From assembly GCA_902496345.1 (NCBI GenBank), contig CABVAP010000052.1:1-14808 (forward strand): a DNA stretch of 14,808 nucleotides, given 5' to 3'. The position numbers and the translations under genes were made by a program. Below, piece by piece: positions 1-8,200 of the stretch; the stretch's first letter is position 1; each line of letters begins with the position of its first letter. The notes under the pieces are model-generated. The model was not told the DNA's origin. It made no database searches and was given only the letters and a program-made list of their open reading frames with translations. Source of the DNA: an uncultured Eubacteriales bacterium. GTDB taxonomy: Bacteria > Bacillota > Clostridia > Lachnospirales > CAG-274.

Positions 1-2
1 CA

Positions 3-164
3 TATTATGAAAAAGACGCTGATACTTTCGCTACACTTCTACTTATTTCAGATGAAGATATAAAAGATTTTATTACTTATGAATACACTACACAAGACAT
101 TGCAAGAAACTATGGAATTTCAGAAGAATTAGTAAAATTAAGACTAAAATATTTTAAAAATTAA
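3..164 (+). CDS. ImmA/IrrE-type metallopeptidase, C-terminal end (partial)
   Basis: Only the last 53 codons are in the window; the gene begins to the left. The visible start, YYEKDADTFATLLLIS, matches the helix of ImmA/IrrE zinc peptidases that follows the HExxH motif, where an E/D-A-D-x-F-A-x-x-L-L pattern supplies the third metal ligand. A short helical tail ends at TAA. The HExxH motif itself lies outside, so the assignment rests on one motif. Such proteins typically cleave or de-repress phage and ICE repressors and sit between the repressor and integrase genes. Here the gene is codirectional with a downstream serine recombinase at the end of an apparent integrated element, which supports the call. 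Confidence 0.5.
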   Translation, partial: YYEKDADTFATLLLISDEDIKDFITYEYTTQDIARNYGISEELVKLRLKYFKN

Positions 165-175
165 CATAAAAAAAG

Positions 176-201
176 CTCACCTGTGTTATTACACTACTGA
201 G
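176..201. repeat. imperfect inverted repeat upstream of the zeta-like gene
   Basis: The outer arms CTCA (176-179) and TGAG (198-201) and the inner arms GTGT (183-186) and ACAC (191-194) around TATT form a small interrupted dyad. It lies between the peptidase stop and the next ribosome binding site. It could be an operator or a weak hairpin. On the minus strand it is followed by a run of T, but no minus-strand gene ends here. Confidence 0.25.
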
Positions 202-234
202 TCAAAAGGATTAATATCATAAAGGAGAACCACG

Positions 235-795
235 GTGAACAAATATACAATAATAGCAGGAGTAAACGGAACCGGAAAGACAAGTTTCCGAGGTGTTTTA
301 GAGGGTCAAAGAGTTCCTTTAGGGCATATAATAGACCCAGATTTAATAGCAAAAGAAAACAATGGAAATCTTTTTATATCTGCCAAAAAAGCAGTAAATT
401 TAATAAAAGATTGTTTAAATAAAAACATATCATTTACACAGGAAACCACTTTAGGTGGGCATAGTGTTATAAATACGGTTAAACAAGCCCGAAAACAAGG
501 CTATTATGTTTCGTTGTACTATTTAGGGCTTAGTAGTTCAGAAGAGAGTCTAGCAAGGATTGCAAACAGAGTACGCAAAGGTGGGCATAATATTCCAACA
601 ACTGACGTTATAAGAAGATTTAACCACCGTTTTGAAACATTATTAGAATTAATAGGCTACTGTGATGAAGCATTTTTCTATGACAATGAAAATGGATTTG
701 TAAAGGTAGCCGAAATAATAAATGGTCAATTCAATTATACAAACGGTTATAGACCAGATTGGATAATTGAATTACAAGAAAAATTAGATTTATAA
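235..795 (+). CDS. zeta-toxin-like P-loop ATPase/kinase
   Basis: A 186-residue P-loop protein of the zeta toxin/COG4185 type. Residues 9-16 form the Walker A motif GVNGTGKT. D34 and D36 follow in the short acidic segment typical of zeta enzymes. ETT at 70-72 matches the conserved catalytic-region motif, and 108-121 (RIANRVRKGGHNIP) is the arginine-rich lid with GGHN seen across this family. The start is GTG, set by AAAGGAG at 221-227 with 7-nt spacing. True zeta toxins phosphorylate UDP-N-acetylglucosamine and are held by an epsilon antitoxin; no antitoxin-like ORF is adjacent, so toxicity is not shown. The recombinase gene starts 12 nt downstream, so the two are probably cotranscribed as element cargo. 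The fold is well supported; the substrate is unknown. Confidence 0.75.
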   Translation: MNKYTIIAGVNGTGKTSFRGVLEGQRVPLGHIIDPDLIAKENNGNLFISAKKAVNLIKDCLNKNISFTQETTLGGHSVINTVKQARKQGYYVSLYYLGLSSSEESLARIANRVRKGGHNIPTTDVIRRFNHRFETLLELIGYCDEAFFYDNENGFVKVAEIINGQFNYTNGYRPDWIIELQEKLDL

Positions 796-807
796 AAAGG
801 TGATTTA

Positions 808-2418
808 ATGAATATTGCAATATATGCGAGAAAATCAAAACTAACTGAAAAAGGCGAAAGTATACAAAACCAAATCAACGCTTGTCAGGCTTATTGCAAT
901 ATGCAATATCCGGACGCAAATATAACAATATTTGAAGACGAGGGATTTTCCGGAGGTAATACCGATAGACCCCAATTTACATTACTAGAGGGCCAAATAA
1001 GGCATAGGCGATTTGATGTATTAATAAGTTATAAACTTGATAGAATAAGCCGAAGCATTAACGATTTTTCAAGTTTTATAGATATGTTAGACTCTCATAA
1101 CTGTTCGTATGTATCAATAAAGGAGCAATTTGACACATCGACACCAATGGGGCGTGCAATGATGTATATACTTGCAGTATTTGCACAATTGGAAAGAGAA
1201 ACAATATCCGAAAGAATTATTGACAACTTTACAGGGTTAGCAAACACAGGTAGATTTTTAGGTTCAAAAGCACCCGAAGGATATGACAAAGAAAAAGTTG
1301 AATACATAGATAAAAATAATATAACTAAAAATTACAACATTTTAAAAATCAATATTGAAGAAAGCAAAAAGATAAAATTTATATTTGAAAAATATTTAGA
1401 GTGGCAAAGTATAAGCAAGATACGGAGTTACTGTATTCAAAATAAAATACTAACAAGAAATAAAAACAATTATAGTTGTGTAGCAATTAGAAGAATATTA
1501 ACCCACCCTATTTATATGACAGCAGATAAATTAGCTTATGAATATTTAGTAAATAAGGGTGTAAAGATAACAACACCAAAAGAATTATTTACTGGTGAGT
1601 ACGGCATAAATATATTAAGACGAACCAAACTAGATAATAATGCAACATACTACACAAACTATTCAGAGTGGGTTGTTTCCGTTGGCAAGCATAAACCACT
1701 TATATCGTCAACAGATTGGATAAAAGTTCAAGATATATTAGAGGCACGAAAAAGTAAATCAATACGTAGGCCATTTGGAAAAAAGGGACTTTTATCTGGA
1801 CTTTTAGTATGTAAAAACTGTGGCAAATATATGCGACCCTCTAGCATAGCTGGTGACAGATTTTACTATGTATGTGAATTAAAAGAGGACTCAAAAAAAG
1901 CCTTATGCAATTCAAAAAATGCACGTGGTGACAAACTAGACAAATTGGTAATAGATACGATAAAGAAGATGTTAGATGATAAAGATAGTCAAATATCAAA
2001 TTTTTCATCAACAAAAAATCAGACAACTATATTAGATTTCAACTTACAAAAGCAGTTAGTTGAAATAGATAAACAAATAAAAAATAACAATGAAACAATA
2101 AAATCTCTTATGTTAAAATTAGCGAAAACAGATAATGAAATTCTTTTAAAATACATAACAGCCGAAGTCGAAAGTATTGATAAAAAACAAAAAACACTAC
2201 AGTTACAAAAAATAAATGTTCTTGATAAAATAAATTCCTGTGATATAAAATACAATAGATTAAATATTGCAATAAATTCTGCCGAAAAATTAAAAAATAA
2301 TTCATTCGAATACGATACCCCAGAGAAAATGTTAGAGTTAAGAAACATCTTAAAAGATTTAATAGATAAAATTGAGTTTGACTCAGGAAACATAGAAATA
2401 TTTATGAAATCCTTTTAA
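808..2418 (+). CDS. large serine recombinase (site-specific integrase)
   Basis: This 536-residue protein is of usual length for large serine integrases. The N-terminal resolvase domain carries YARKS, with R8 and the predicted nucleophile S10, then LDRISRS (77-83) and the FAQLERETISERI helix (125-137). The recombinase domain begins around 147-159 (TGRFLGSKAPEGY). A zinc ribbon follows with C335, C338, C356 and C367, and then a long lysine/asparagine-rich coiled coil (about 410-480), the region that controls synapsis in this family. The ATG is preceded by an AAAGG site just after the zeta-like gene. The gene ends only 21 bp before an 18-bp palindrome and a truncated host gene, the position expected of the enzyme that integrates and excises this element. 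Serine chemistry and integrase type are clear; the attachment site is inferred. Confidence 0.93.
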   Translation: MNIAIYARKSKLTEKGESIQNQINACQAYCNMQYPDANITIFEDEGFSGGNTDRPQFTLLEGQIRHRRFDVLISYKLDRISRSINDFSSFIDMLDSHNCSYVSIKEQFDTSTPMGRAMMYILAVFAQLERETISERIIDNFTGLANTGRFLGSKAPEGYDKEKVEYIDKNNITKNYNILKINIEESKKIKFIFEKYLEWQSISKIRSYCIQNKILTRNKNNYSCVAIRRILTHPIYMTADKLAYEYLVNKGVKITTPKELFTGEYGINILRRTKLDNNATYYTNYSEWVVSVGKHKPLISSTDWIKVQDILEARKSKSIRRPFGKKGLLSGLLVCKNCGKYMRPSSIAGDRFYYVCELKEDSKKALCNSKNARGDKLDKLVIDTIKKMLDDKDSQISNFSSTKNQTTILDFNLQKQLVEIDKQIKNNNETIKSLMLKLAKTDNEILLKYITAEVESIDKKQKTLQLQKINVLDKINSCDIKYNRLNIAINSAEKLKNNSFEYDTPEKMLELRNILKDLIDKIEFDSGNIEIFMKSF

Positions 2419-2423
2419 AAAAA

Positions 2424-2993
2424 ATGTTCCATTTTCTAACGTATGCAACTGCATACGACCAAGCTTTTTCTTATGGAAGAAACATTTACGAAGAGATTTC
2501 AACAGTTGTAGACGAAATGTTTACCACATATATAACACGACCAAATATAAGGCAACCACTTTTCACACAATATTGTGATGGTTCTAGGGTATATTGTCCA
2601 AACTGGTTGTCACAATGGGGAAGTAAAGATTTAGCAGAGCAAGGCTATACAGCCTCACAAATTTTAAGATATTATTATGGGGACGATATATACTTAACAC
2701 AAGCAGAACAAGTAAAAGGTGTCCCTGTTTCATTTCCAGGAGAGAGCTTACAGATTGGTTCAACCGACAATGCCGTAAGAACAATCCAATCACAGTTAAA
2801 CACAATATCAGACACGTATACAGCAATTCCTAAATTAAGGGTTGATGGAATTTACGGAGAGGCTACAGAAGAAGCCGTAAGAGAATTTCAAAGAATTTTT
2901 TCTATGCCACAAACAGGGATTGTTGATTTTGCAACTTGGTATAGAATTTCAAGTATATACGTTGCGATAGAAAAGCTAGCCGAATTGGTATAA
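2424..2993 (+). CDS. C-terminal fragment of a SpoIID-like/peptidoglycan-binding protein, split by the element
   Basis: Residues about 61-87 (LSQWGSKDLAEQGYTASQILRYYYG) match the end of SpoIID/amidase-enhancer domains. Residues about 107-175 form a PG_binding_1 domain, with VDGIYGEATEEAVREFQ at the usual place. Full-length clostridial relatives, from memory, are around 400 residues or more with a long N-terminal part, and TAYDQAF falls in the middle of them. Here the protein begins a few residues before TAYDQAF. The ATG at 2424 sits in an A-run with no Shine-Dalgarno sequence, and its first codons look like element sequence. I therefore read it as the 3' part of a gene interrupted by integration, not a complete gene. 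If the element excises, the join would restore a cell-wall-binding, probably sporulation-associated protein. Until then it may not be translated. Confidence 0.8.
   Translation: MFHFLTYATAYDQAFSYGRNIYEEISTVVDEMFTTYITRPNIRQPLFTQYCDGSRVYCPNWLSQWGSKDLAEQGYTASQILRYYYGDDIYLTQAEQVKGVPVSFPGESLQIGSTDNAVRTIQSQLNTISDTYTAIPKLRVDGIYGEATEEAVREFQRIFSMPQTGIVDFATWYRISSIYVAIEKLAELV
2440..2457. other. candidate hybrid attachment core of the recombinase
   Basis: CGTATGCA-AC-TGCATACG is a perfect 8-bp inverted repeat around a central AC dinucleotide. Large serine integrases cut at a 2-bp core flanked by inverted half-sites, so the architecture fits a crossover point at 2448-2449. The left half would belong to the element and the right half to the interrupted gene, where it encodes part of the T-A-Y-D-Q-A-F segment that I recall as conserved in the peptidoglycan-binding protein family. 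The other end of the element is not in the window, so this remains an inference. Confidence 0.5.
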
Positions 2994-3035
2994 GCCTATC
3001 CAATGTAATAAAATATAACTTTTAACTTTGCTCTC

Positions 3036-3061
3036 TCAAAATATATAAAGCTCTATTTTGA
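3036..3061. repeat. hairpin after the split gene
   Basis: TCAAAATA (3036-3043) and TATTTTGA (3054-3061) form a perfect 8-bp stem with a 10-nt loop, 43 nt past the stop codon. There is no T-run after it, so it is at most a weak terminator or an RNA 3'-end stabiliser. The rest of the gap from 2994 to about 3120 shows nothing else. Confidence 0.3.
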
Positions 3062-3121
3062 ATTATAACAAATATTATTTATAGCCTTCTAATTTTTATA
3101 AAAATAAGAAAAAATTTCTAT

Positions 3122-3150
3122 GATTAAAAAAAAATAATGTTGCCATAATA
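3122..3150 (+). promoter_or_regulatory. candidate sigma-G promoter for the SASP gene
   Basis: GATTA (3122-3126), 17 bp, then CATAATA (3144-3150) fits the forespore sigma-G pattern (GNATR, 17-18 bp, CATNHTA) with one mismatch in the -35. SASP genes are classic sigma-G targets. Transcription would start near 3157, at a small stem (TGTAAC 3156-3161, GTTACA 3167-3172), leaving a leader of about 65 nt. AT-rich sequence makes chance matches possible. Confidence 0.4.
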
Positions 3151-3222
3151 ATTACTGTAACACAAAGTTACACAATAAAAAACAAAAATAAAAATCGGTT
3201 TATATACTAGGAGGTAATAAAT

Positions 3223-3456
3223 ATGTCAAGTAATAATTCAGGTTCAAATAAAGCAAATATTCCAGAAGCAAGAGCAGCATTAGACCAGTTCAAATATGAG
3301 GTAGCAAATGAAATCGGTGTACCTTTAAAACAAGGTTACAATGGAGATTTAACATCTGCACAGAACGGATATGTTGGTGGATATATGGTTAAAAAAATGA
3401 TTGAAGCCCAAGAACGTCAGATGGCACAGAGCAACCAAACACCATCATCTAAATAA
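3223..3456 (+). CDS. alpha/beta-type small acid-soluble spore protein
   Basis: This 77-residue protein has the two conserved SASP blocks: EARAALDQFKYEVANEIGV (about 16-34), containing the germination-protease cleavage context (YEVA), and the DNA-binding block NGYVGGYMVKKMIEAQE (about 48-64). Such proteins coat spore DNA in the forespore, shift it toward an A-like form and protect it from UV and heat; they are degraded by GPR on germination. The start is set by AGGAGG at 3209-3214, 8 nt before ATG. The gene is monocistronic, with a possible sigma-G promoter upstream and a strong terminator downstream. Its N-terminus is rich in Ser and Asn, as is common. The family call is secure; which paralogue it is cannot be said. 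Confidence 0.95.
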   Translation: MSSNNSGSNKANIPEARAALDQFKYEVANEIGVPLKQGYNGDLTSAQNGYVGGYMVKKMIEAQERQMAQSNQTPSSK

Positions 3457-3479
3457 GAAAATTTCTAAATAAGAAAATA
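3448..3479. repeat. 16-bp tandem duplication over the SASP stop codon
   Basis: TCTAAATAAGAAAATT (3448-3463) is repeated at 3464-3479 with one mismatch. The first copy includes the TAA stop, so the second copy is a duplicated gene end now lying in the 3' untranslated region. Confidence 0.7.
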
Positions 3480-3484
3480 TAAAA

Positions 3485-3514
3485 TATAAATCATAAAAAT
3501 ATAAATCATAAAAA
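3485..3514. repeat. 2 x 15-bp perfect tandem repeat
   Basis: TATAAATCATAAAAA occurs twice in a row (3485-3499, 3500-3514), just before the terminator stem. It looks like replication slippage in AT-rich DNA; no function is apparent. Confidence 0.7.
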
Positions 3515-3580
3515 TAAAAGCCTTAATATCTTTAATTCAATCCATAATGATTGTTTCAAAATATCAAGGCTTTTATTTTT
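3511..3580. terminator. bidirectional intrinsic terminator between convergent genes
   Basis: AAAATAAAAGCCTT (3511-3524) pairs perfectly with 3566-3579. After one mismatch, ATAT (3526-3529) pairs with 3561-3564, closing a 31-nt loop. A-tracts on the left and T-tracts on the right let it act in both directions. It ends the SASP gene on the plus strand and the unknown 532-residue protein gene (stop at 3589) on the minus strand. Confidence 0.85.
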
Positions 3581-3588
3581 AGTTATTT

Positions 3589-5187
3589 TTAAAAAGGAAT
3601 ATCTTCCTGCATTTTTTTCACATAACTACTAACTCTAGTAACTCTAGGATATTGAACTTTATCTTTTCTTTCTTTAATTTTCAAAAACTCAATTTCAACA
3701 AATTTTTCATCTGCGTATTCAAGGTCTAAAGTATCGAACTCATTAAAGAAAGTTTTATATATAAATTTCTGTTTAGGTTCAATATTTAATTCCGAAAGCT
3801 TAGTAAACTCTGTTACTTTGCTCCCTTTTGTATTATTTTTAGTTTTATATTCAGAGAAAGGATTCATATCTAAATCCATAAAAAAACTGTAATTTGCAAA
3901 AGGATTCAATCCCATAATCCTACATATTGAATAATGTAACATATCTAAAGTTTCAGCAGAATCTGTTTCAATAACTTTCCAAAATTTTCTATTATCCTTA
4001 AATGAAACCTTAATTTCATAAATATCTGACTCTAATTTTATTTCCTCATCAAAGTCCATATTATCTTCAGGGGCGATAAGAAGTGCCTTTAGTACAGCAT
4101 TTATAGTAAACCTAGAAAATAGCTCATCATATTCATCTTTTTCTCTTTTAATGCCAAAGTAATTTTCAGCAACAGGTGTTATATAATATTTTGAGCAAGG
4201 ATAGTATATAGCTGATGAAAATTCAAAATTCCCACATACCTTATATTCATCAAGCATAGCGTCCATTTTTTCCTTAAAGTCGTAAGAGAAAACATAAATA
4301 GGCATAATAAATTTAAAATAATCACCAAAAGGTATTATAAACCACTTATCGACCAAAATTCTAAGGAAGTAAGCACTTGATAAAACAGCATCTGCAAACT
4401 CAGTAAGCTCGCCCTCTGCCTCAAAATCTTCTTCATATTGCCAAATTTCATCTATATCAATTCCAACAGAATTATAAACATCTTTAAAAAGTTCCTCGAC
4501 ATATATCGGTTTTTTTATAATTTCCTCAATATATTGAGGTGTAAAAAATCTCTGTTCATCAGGGAAAAACTCATTTATCATTTGACAAGATAGCTTAATA
4601 GCTTCTTTAACGATAACATCAAAGCATTCCCTGGAAGATTTTTCTTCAAAAAACTTTGGAAAAGCCTTTCCAATACAATAAACCTCAGAATGTATAGAAG
4701 GCATTTTTTTAAATATATTAAGTCTAACACCAAGATATAAGAGATATTCAAGATAAAAAATATCATCTAATGAAAGTTCTTTCAAAATTTCATCAAGATT
4801 ATCTGCTGAAATAACCGAATTTTCATCTATATTAATAATATCAATATGTTCAGCAAAAACTTTTAAATCACGTACAATTGGGTGGTCATCAACGTTGTAT
4901 TCAACAACTTTCATATCAAAACCAATATTTCTACTTTTAGATAAAATGTTCATAACGGGAACAAAATAACTAGCGTTACCCTCTGACCTCTGGTTCATTC
5001 TATAAACAAGGTGAGCAGGGGTCAAAATATTTTTATCAAAAAAAGCAGAGTAGTACCATTTTCTATACATTGAATAATAATACTCAAGGACTTTTGTTTT
5101 TTTGCCTTTTTTTATTTTATCGTAGCCATAGTTAAAACACTCAACAAAAAATTCGCCCAATAAATTTAGTTCATTTTTAAAATCCAT
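3589..5187 (-). CDS. protein of unknown function with possible pRiA4b ORF-3-like C-terminus
   Basis: This 532-residue acidic, aromatic-rich soluble protein has no signal peptide or membrane segment. I do not recognise the N-terminal 380 residues, which look alpha-helical. From about 388 the pattern YEIKVSF...FWKVIE...TLDMLHYSICRIMGL, followed near 475-513 by FIYKTFFNEFD...FVEIEFLKIKE...YPRVTR, resembles the pRiA4b ORF-3/IS1096 TnpR-passenger family, although its usual YDFGDDW signature is not intact. The start is ATG with AAGGAGG (complement of 5193-5199). That site lies 2 nt past the helicase stop, so translation is probably coupled to the SNF2 gene in one operon. Function is unknown; a partner of the helicase is a guess from position alone. 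Confidence 0.75.
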   Translation of the reverse strand: MDFKNELNLLGEFFVECFNYGYDKIKKGKKTKVLEYYYSMYRKWYYSAFFDKNILTPAHLVYRMNQRSEGNASYFVPVMNILSKSRNIGFDMKVVEYNVDDHPIVRDLKVFAEHIDIINIDENSVISADNLDEILKELSLDDIFYLEYLLYLGVRLNIFKKMPSIHSEVYCIGKAFPKFFEEKSSRECFDVIVKEAIKLSCQMINEFFPDEQRFFTPQYIEEIIKKPIYVEELFKDVYNSVGIDIDEIWQYEEDFEAEGELTEFADAVLSSAYFLRILVDKWFIIPFGDYFKFIMPIYVFSYDFKEKMDAMLDEYKVCGNFEFSSAIYYPCSKYYITPVAENYFGIKREKDEYDELFSRFTINAVLKALLIAPEDNMDFDEEIKLESDIYEIKVSFKDNRKFWKVIETDSAETLDMLHYSICRIMGLNPFANYSFFMDLDMNPFSEYKTKNNTKGSKVTEFTKLSELNIEPKQKFIYKTFFNEFDTLDLEYADEKFVEIEFLKIKERKDKVQYPRVTRVSSYVKKMQEDIPF

Positions 5188-5201
5188 TTTTACCTCCTTA
5201 A

Positions 5202-8200
5202 TTATTCATTAAAAATACTAAGAATATCTTCCTTCGACATATTACCGATTGCAATTTCACCGTCATCAGAAATAATAGACTTAACAAGCTCTTTCTTTTT
5301 ATTTTGCAGTTCAATAATTTTTTCTTCTATAGTATTTTTAGCAACGACATAAAAAACTTGTACATTTCTAACTTGCCCAAAACGATAAGCTCTGTCAGAT
5401 GCCTGGTCCATAACAGCAGGGTTCCACCAAGGGTCAAAATGGATAACAACGTCAGCACCTGTAAGATTAAGACCTGTTCCCCCAGCCTTTAAAGATATAA
5501 GGAAAACGTCATTTTCACCGTCATTAAATCTTTCTGTCATAGAAATTCGTTTAGCAGAATTAGTTTTTCCGTCTATATAGAAGAAGTCAATACTTTCTTT
5601 TATAAGTTCATTTTTTATAATATTCAGCATAGAAGTAAACTGTGAAAATAGCAAGACTCTGTGACCGGATTCGATTACATTTTTAATTGTTTCCATAACA
5701 AGCTCAAGCTTTCCACTTCCACCGTCATAATCGTTAATAAATAAAGCAGGGTGACAGCATAATTGGCGAAGTCTTGTTATATATGCCAATATTTTCATTT
5801 TCTTTTTGTCAAACTCACCGTCTGATATAAATTTTTGAATATCATTTTTAGCTTCAATTAAGTTAGCAGTATATATACGTCTTTGTTTTTCTTGCATATC
5901 GCAGTATAAAACAGTTTCGCTCTTTTCCGGTAACTCTTTCAAAACGTCTTTTTTTATTCTTCTTAAAATAAAAGGCATTGTTTTATTTTTAAGCCTACTG
6001 GAAATAGAGCTATTTTCGTGTTTAATAATAGGAATTTCAAAATCCATACGAAATCTTTTTTTACTACCCAAATAAGTTGGCATAACAAAATCGAATATAG
6101 ACCAAAGTTCAGCTAAAGAATTTTCAATAGGTGTACCTGTCAAAGCAAATCTAACCTCACCCTTTAACATTTTAACTGCCTTTGAATTTTGGGTAAAAGG
6201 GTTTTTTATATTTTGAGCTTCATCAGCGATAATAAACTTAAATTCAAAATCACTATAATAATCCAAATCTCTTTTTAGTAAATCATAAGTAGTTATAAAA
6301 ACACCGGTGAACTCATCATTTGCAATCATTTCGTGCCTTAATTCAGGGTTACCGGCGATAACTTTACAATCAAGATTCGGTGCAAATTTTTCTATTTCAT
6401 TTTTCCAGTTATAAATAAGAGATGTTGGGCAAATAACGATTGATTTATTTTTTTCGCTTGACTCTTCTAAATCAGATAAAATAAGTGTAATAACTTGAAT
6501 AGTTTTGCCAAGCCCCATATCATCTGCTAAAATTCCGCCGAAATTAAAGGAAGCTAAAGTTTTAAGCCAGAAAAATCCTTTTTTCTGGTAATCTCTAAGC
6601 TCACCATTAAGCCCAGACGGTATAGAATAACCATTTTTATCAATTTTTTTAAATCTGTTTATAAGTTCATCATAGACATTATCTGTCTTTATTCCATAAT
6701 TTGCTTTAGAAATGACATTGTTTAAATAAAAAGCATTGTACACAGGGACAGAAATTTTATTTTCAAGAATATCTTCTTTATCAAGTTCAAAACTGTCGAT
6801 AACTTCAAGAGCCGGCTCAAGCGTACTATTTTTAAGGTCAATAAAATCGCCGTCTTTAAGTCTAAAATATTTCTTTTTAAGACGATATGCCTCAAGAATT
6901 TTTTGAGCTTCCGAAAAATCAAAATCATTCAAGTCAAAGTCAATTTCAAGTAAACCGCCATAAACACGAACTTCTTTCATAGCATTTTTGTAGACTTTAA
7001 TTTTTTTATTTTCAAAATTTTCAGATAAAAACACTTCACCAAATTTTTTTACTTTTTCAATATTTCCGTTGTAAAGGTCATATATATCGTCATCGTCTTT
7101 CATTTCATATAAGTAACCATTTTTATATTCAAAACCAATATCGAAAAGCATTTCTTCAATTTTACTCTGAAAAATATTTTGAAAAACGCTATATTTATCA
7201 AAAACAAATTTAATTTCAACAGAGATTGTTTTTTTGTTTGAGTCAAAATAAAATTCAGCTTGAGGTTTAGATATATCAAAAAGTTTATAAGTTTCATCAA
7301 CATTTTTAATAAAGCCATTTTCCTCAAGAACAGGGATAACATTTGAAATAAGCCTGTCCACTTCGTTTTGGGTAACAATAATTTCATCATTTTCAGAAAT
7401 AATAAAAGTATCACTAAGGCTTTTAAGCACTTCAAATTTTTCTTTATCAATTTTATAAAGATTCATATTGTCGATAATATAACCAAAGTCAAGCCCCTCA
7501 ATAAAAACAAAGTTATTCCACTTATGATATAACCTATAACCGACATCTTTCTTTTCAAATAAAATAGATAAATCTGGCTTGCTATTTTCAAAATGAATAG
7601 TTTTAAAAGTGTTATTATCAAAATAAGTTATATCATCTTGATTTATTGAGAAAAATTCATCTGTTCCATTTTTACCAAGTTCAAAACAATCCCTAGATAA
7701 AATTTCTTCTGCATTTTCAGAAAAATCGTTATAGTTTTCAATTTGTCTACCAATAAAGTCAATATATTTAATATATTCTTTTTTTATTTGTTCTTTTTGG
7801 TAGCCAACATTTTTGTTTATATAATATGTTCCGCCATTTTTCATATTTTGATAAAACTCAAAAATATTATCTATTTTTTGCATAATAGTAACACCGATAA
7901 AGAAACCAACAGTGATACGGTTTAAATCGGTAACAGCAAAATAAGGATAAAAGGAAACATTTCTATTAGCTTTAATATTTTTATATTTAAGACCAAATTT
8001 GCTAAAGTCATTAAAAAGTTTTTTTGTAACGGATTTTTTTTCAATTTCAACTACTATTTCCTCGTTTGACTCCTGAAGTCTAACGGCTTCAAATAAAGCA
8101 GATACGGTATGTCTGCACTTTTCGTGACAACAAGTACAAATTGTGTTAAGTAACTCGCCATTTTCATCAAAGAAAATTTTAACAGAATACTTTTTTCCTC

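Noticed and set aside
1841..2393. Minus-strand ORFs inside the recombinase gene
   Set aside because: They are shadows of a lysine/asparagine-rich coding region, with no ribosome sites or recognisable motifs.
2424..2426. ATG as the true start of a complete small peptidoglycan-binding protein
   Set aside because: There is no Shine-Dalgarno sequence in the A-run before it, and the protein begins in the middle of the family's usual sequence.
3448..3514. Possible CRISPR array or origin iterons
   Set aside because: There are only two copies of each unit, directly adjacent without spacers, so they are simple tandem duplications.
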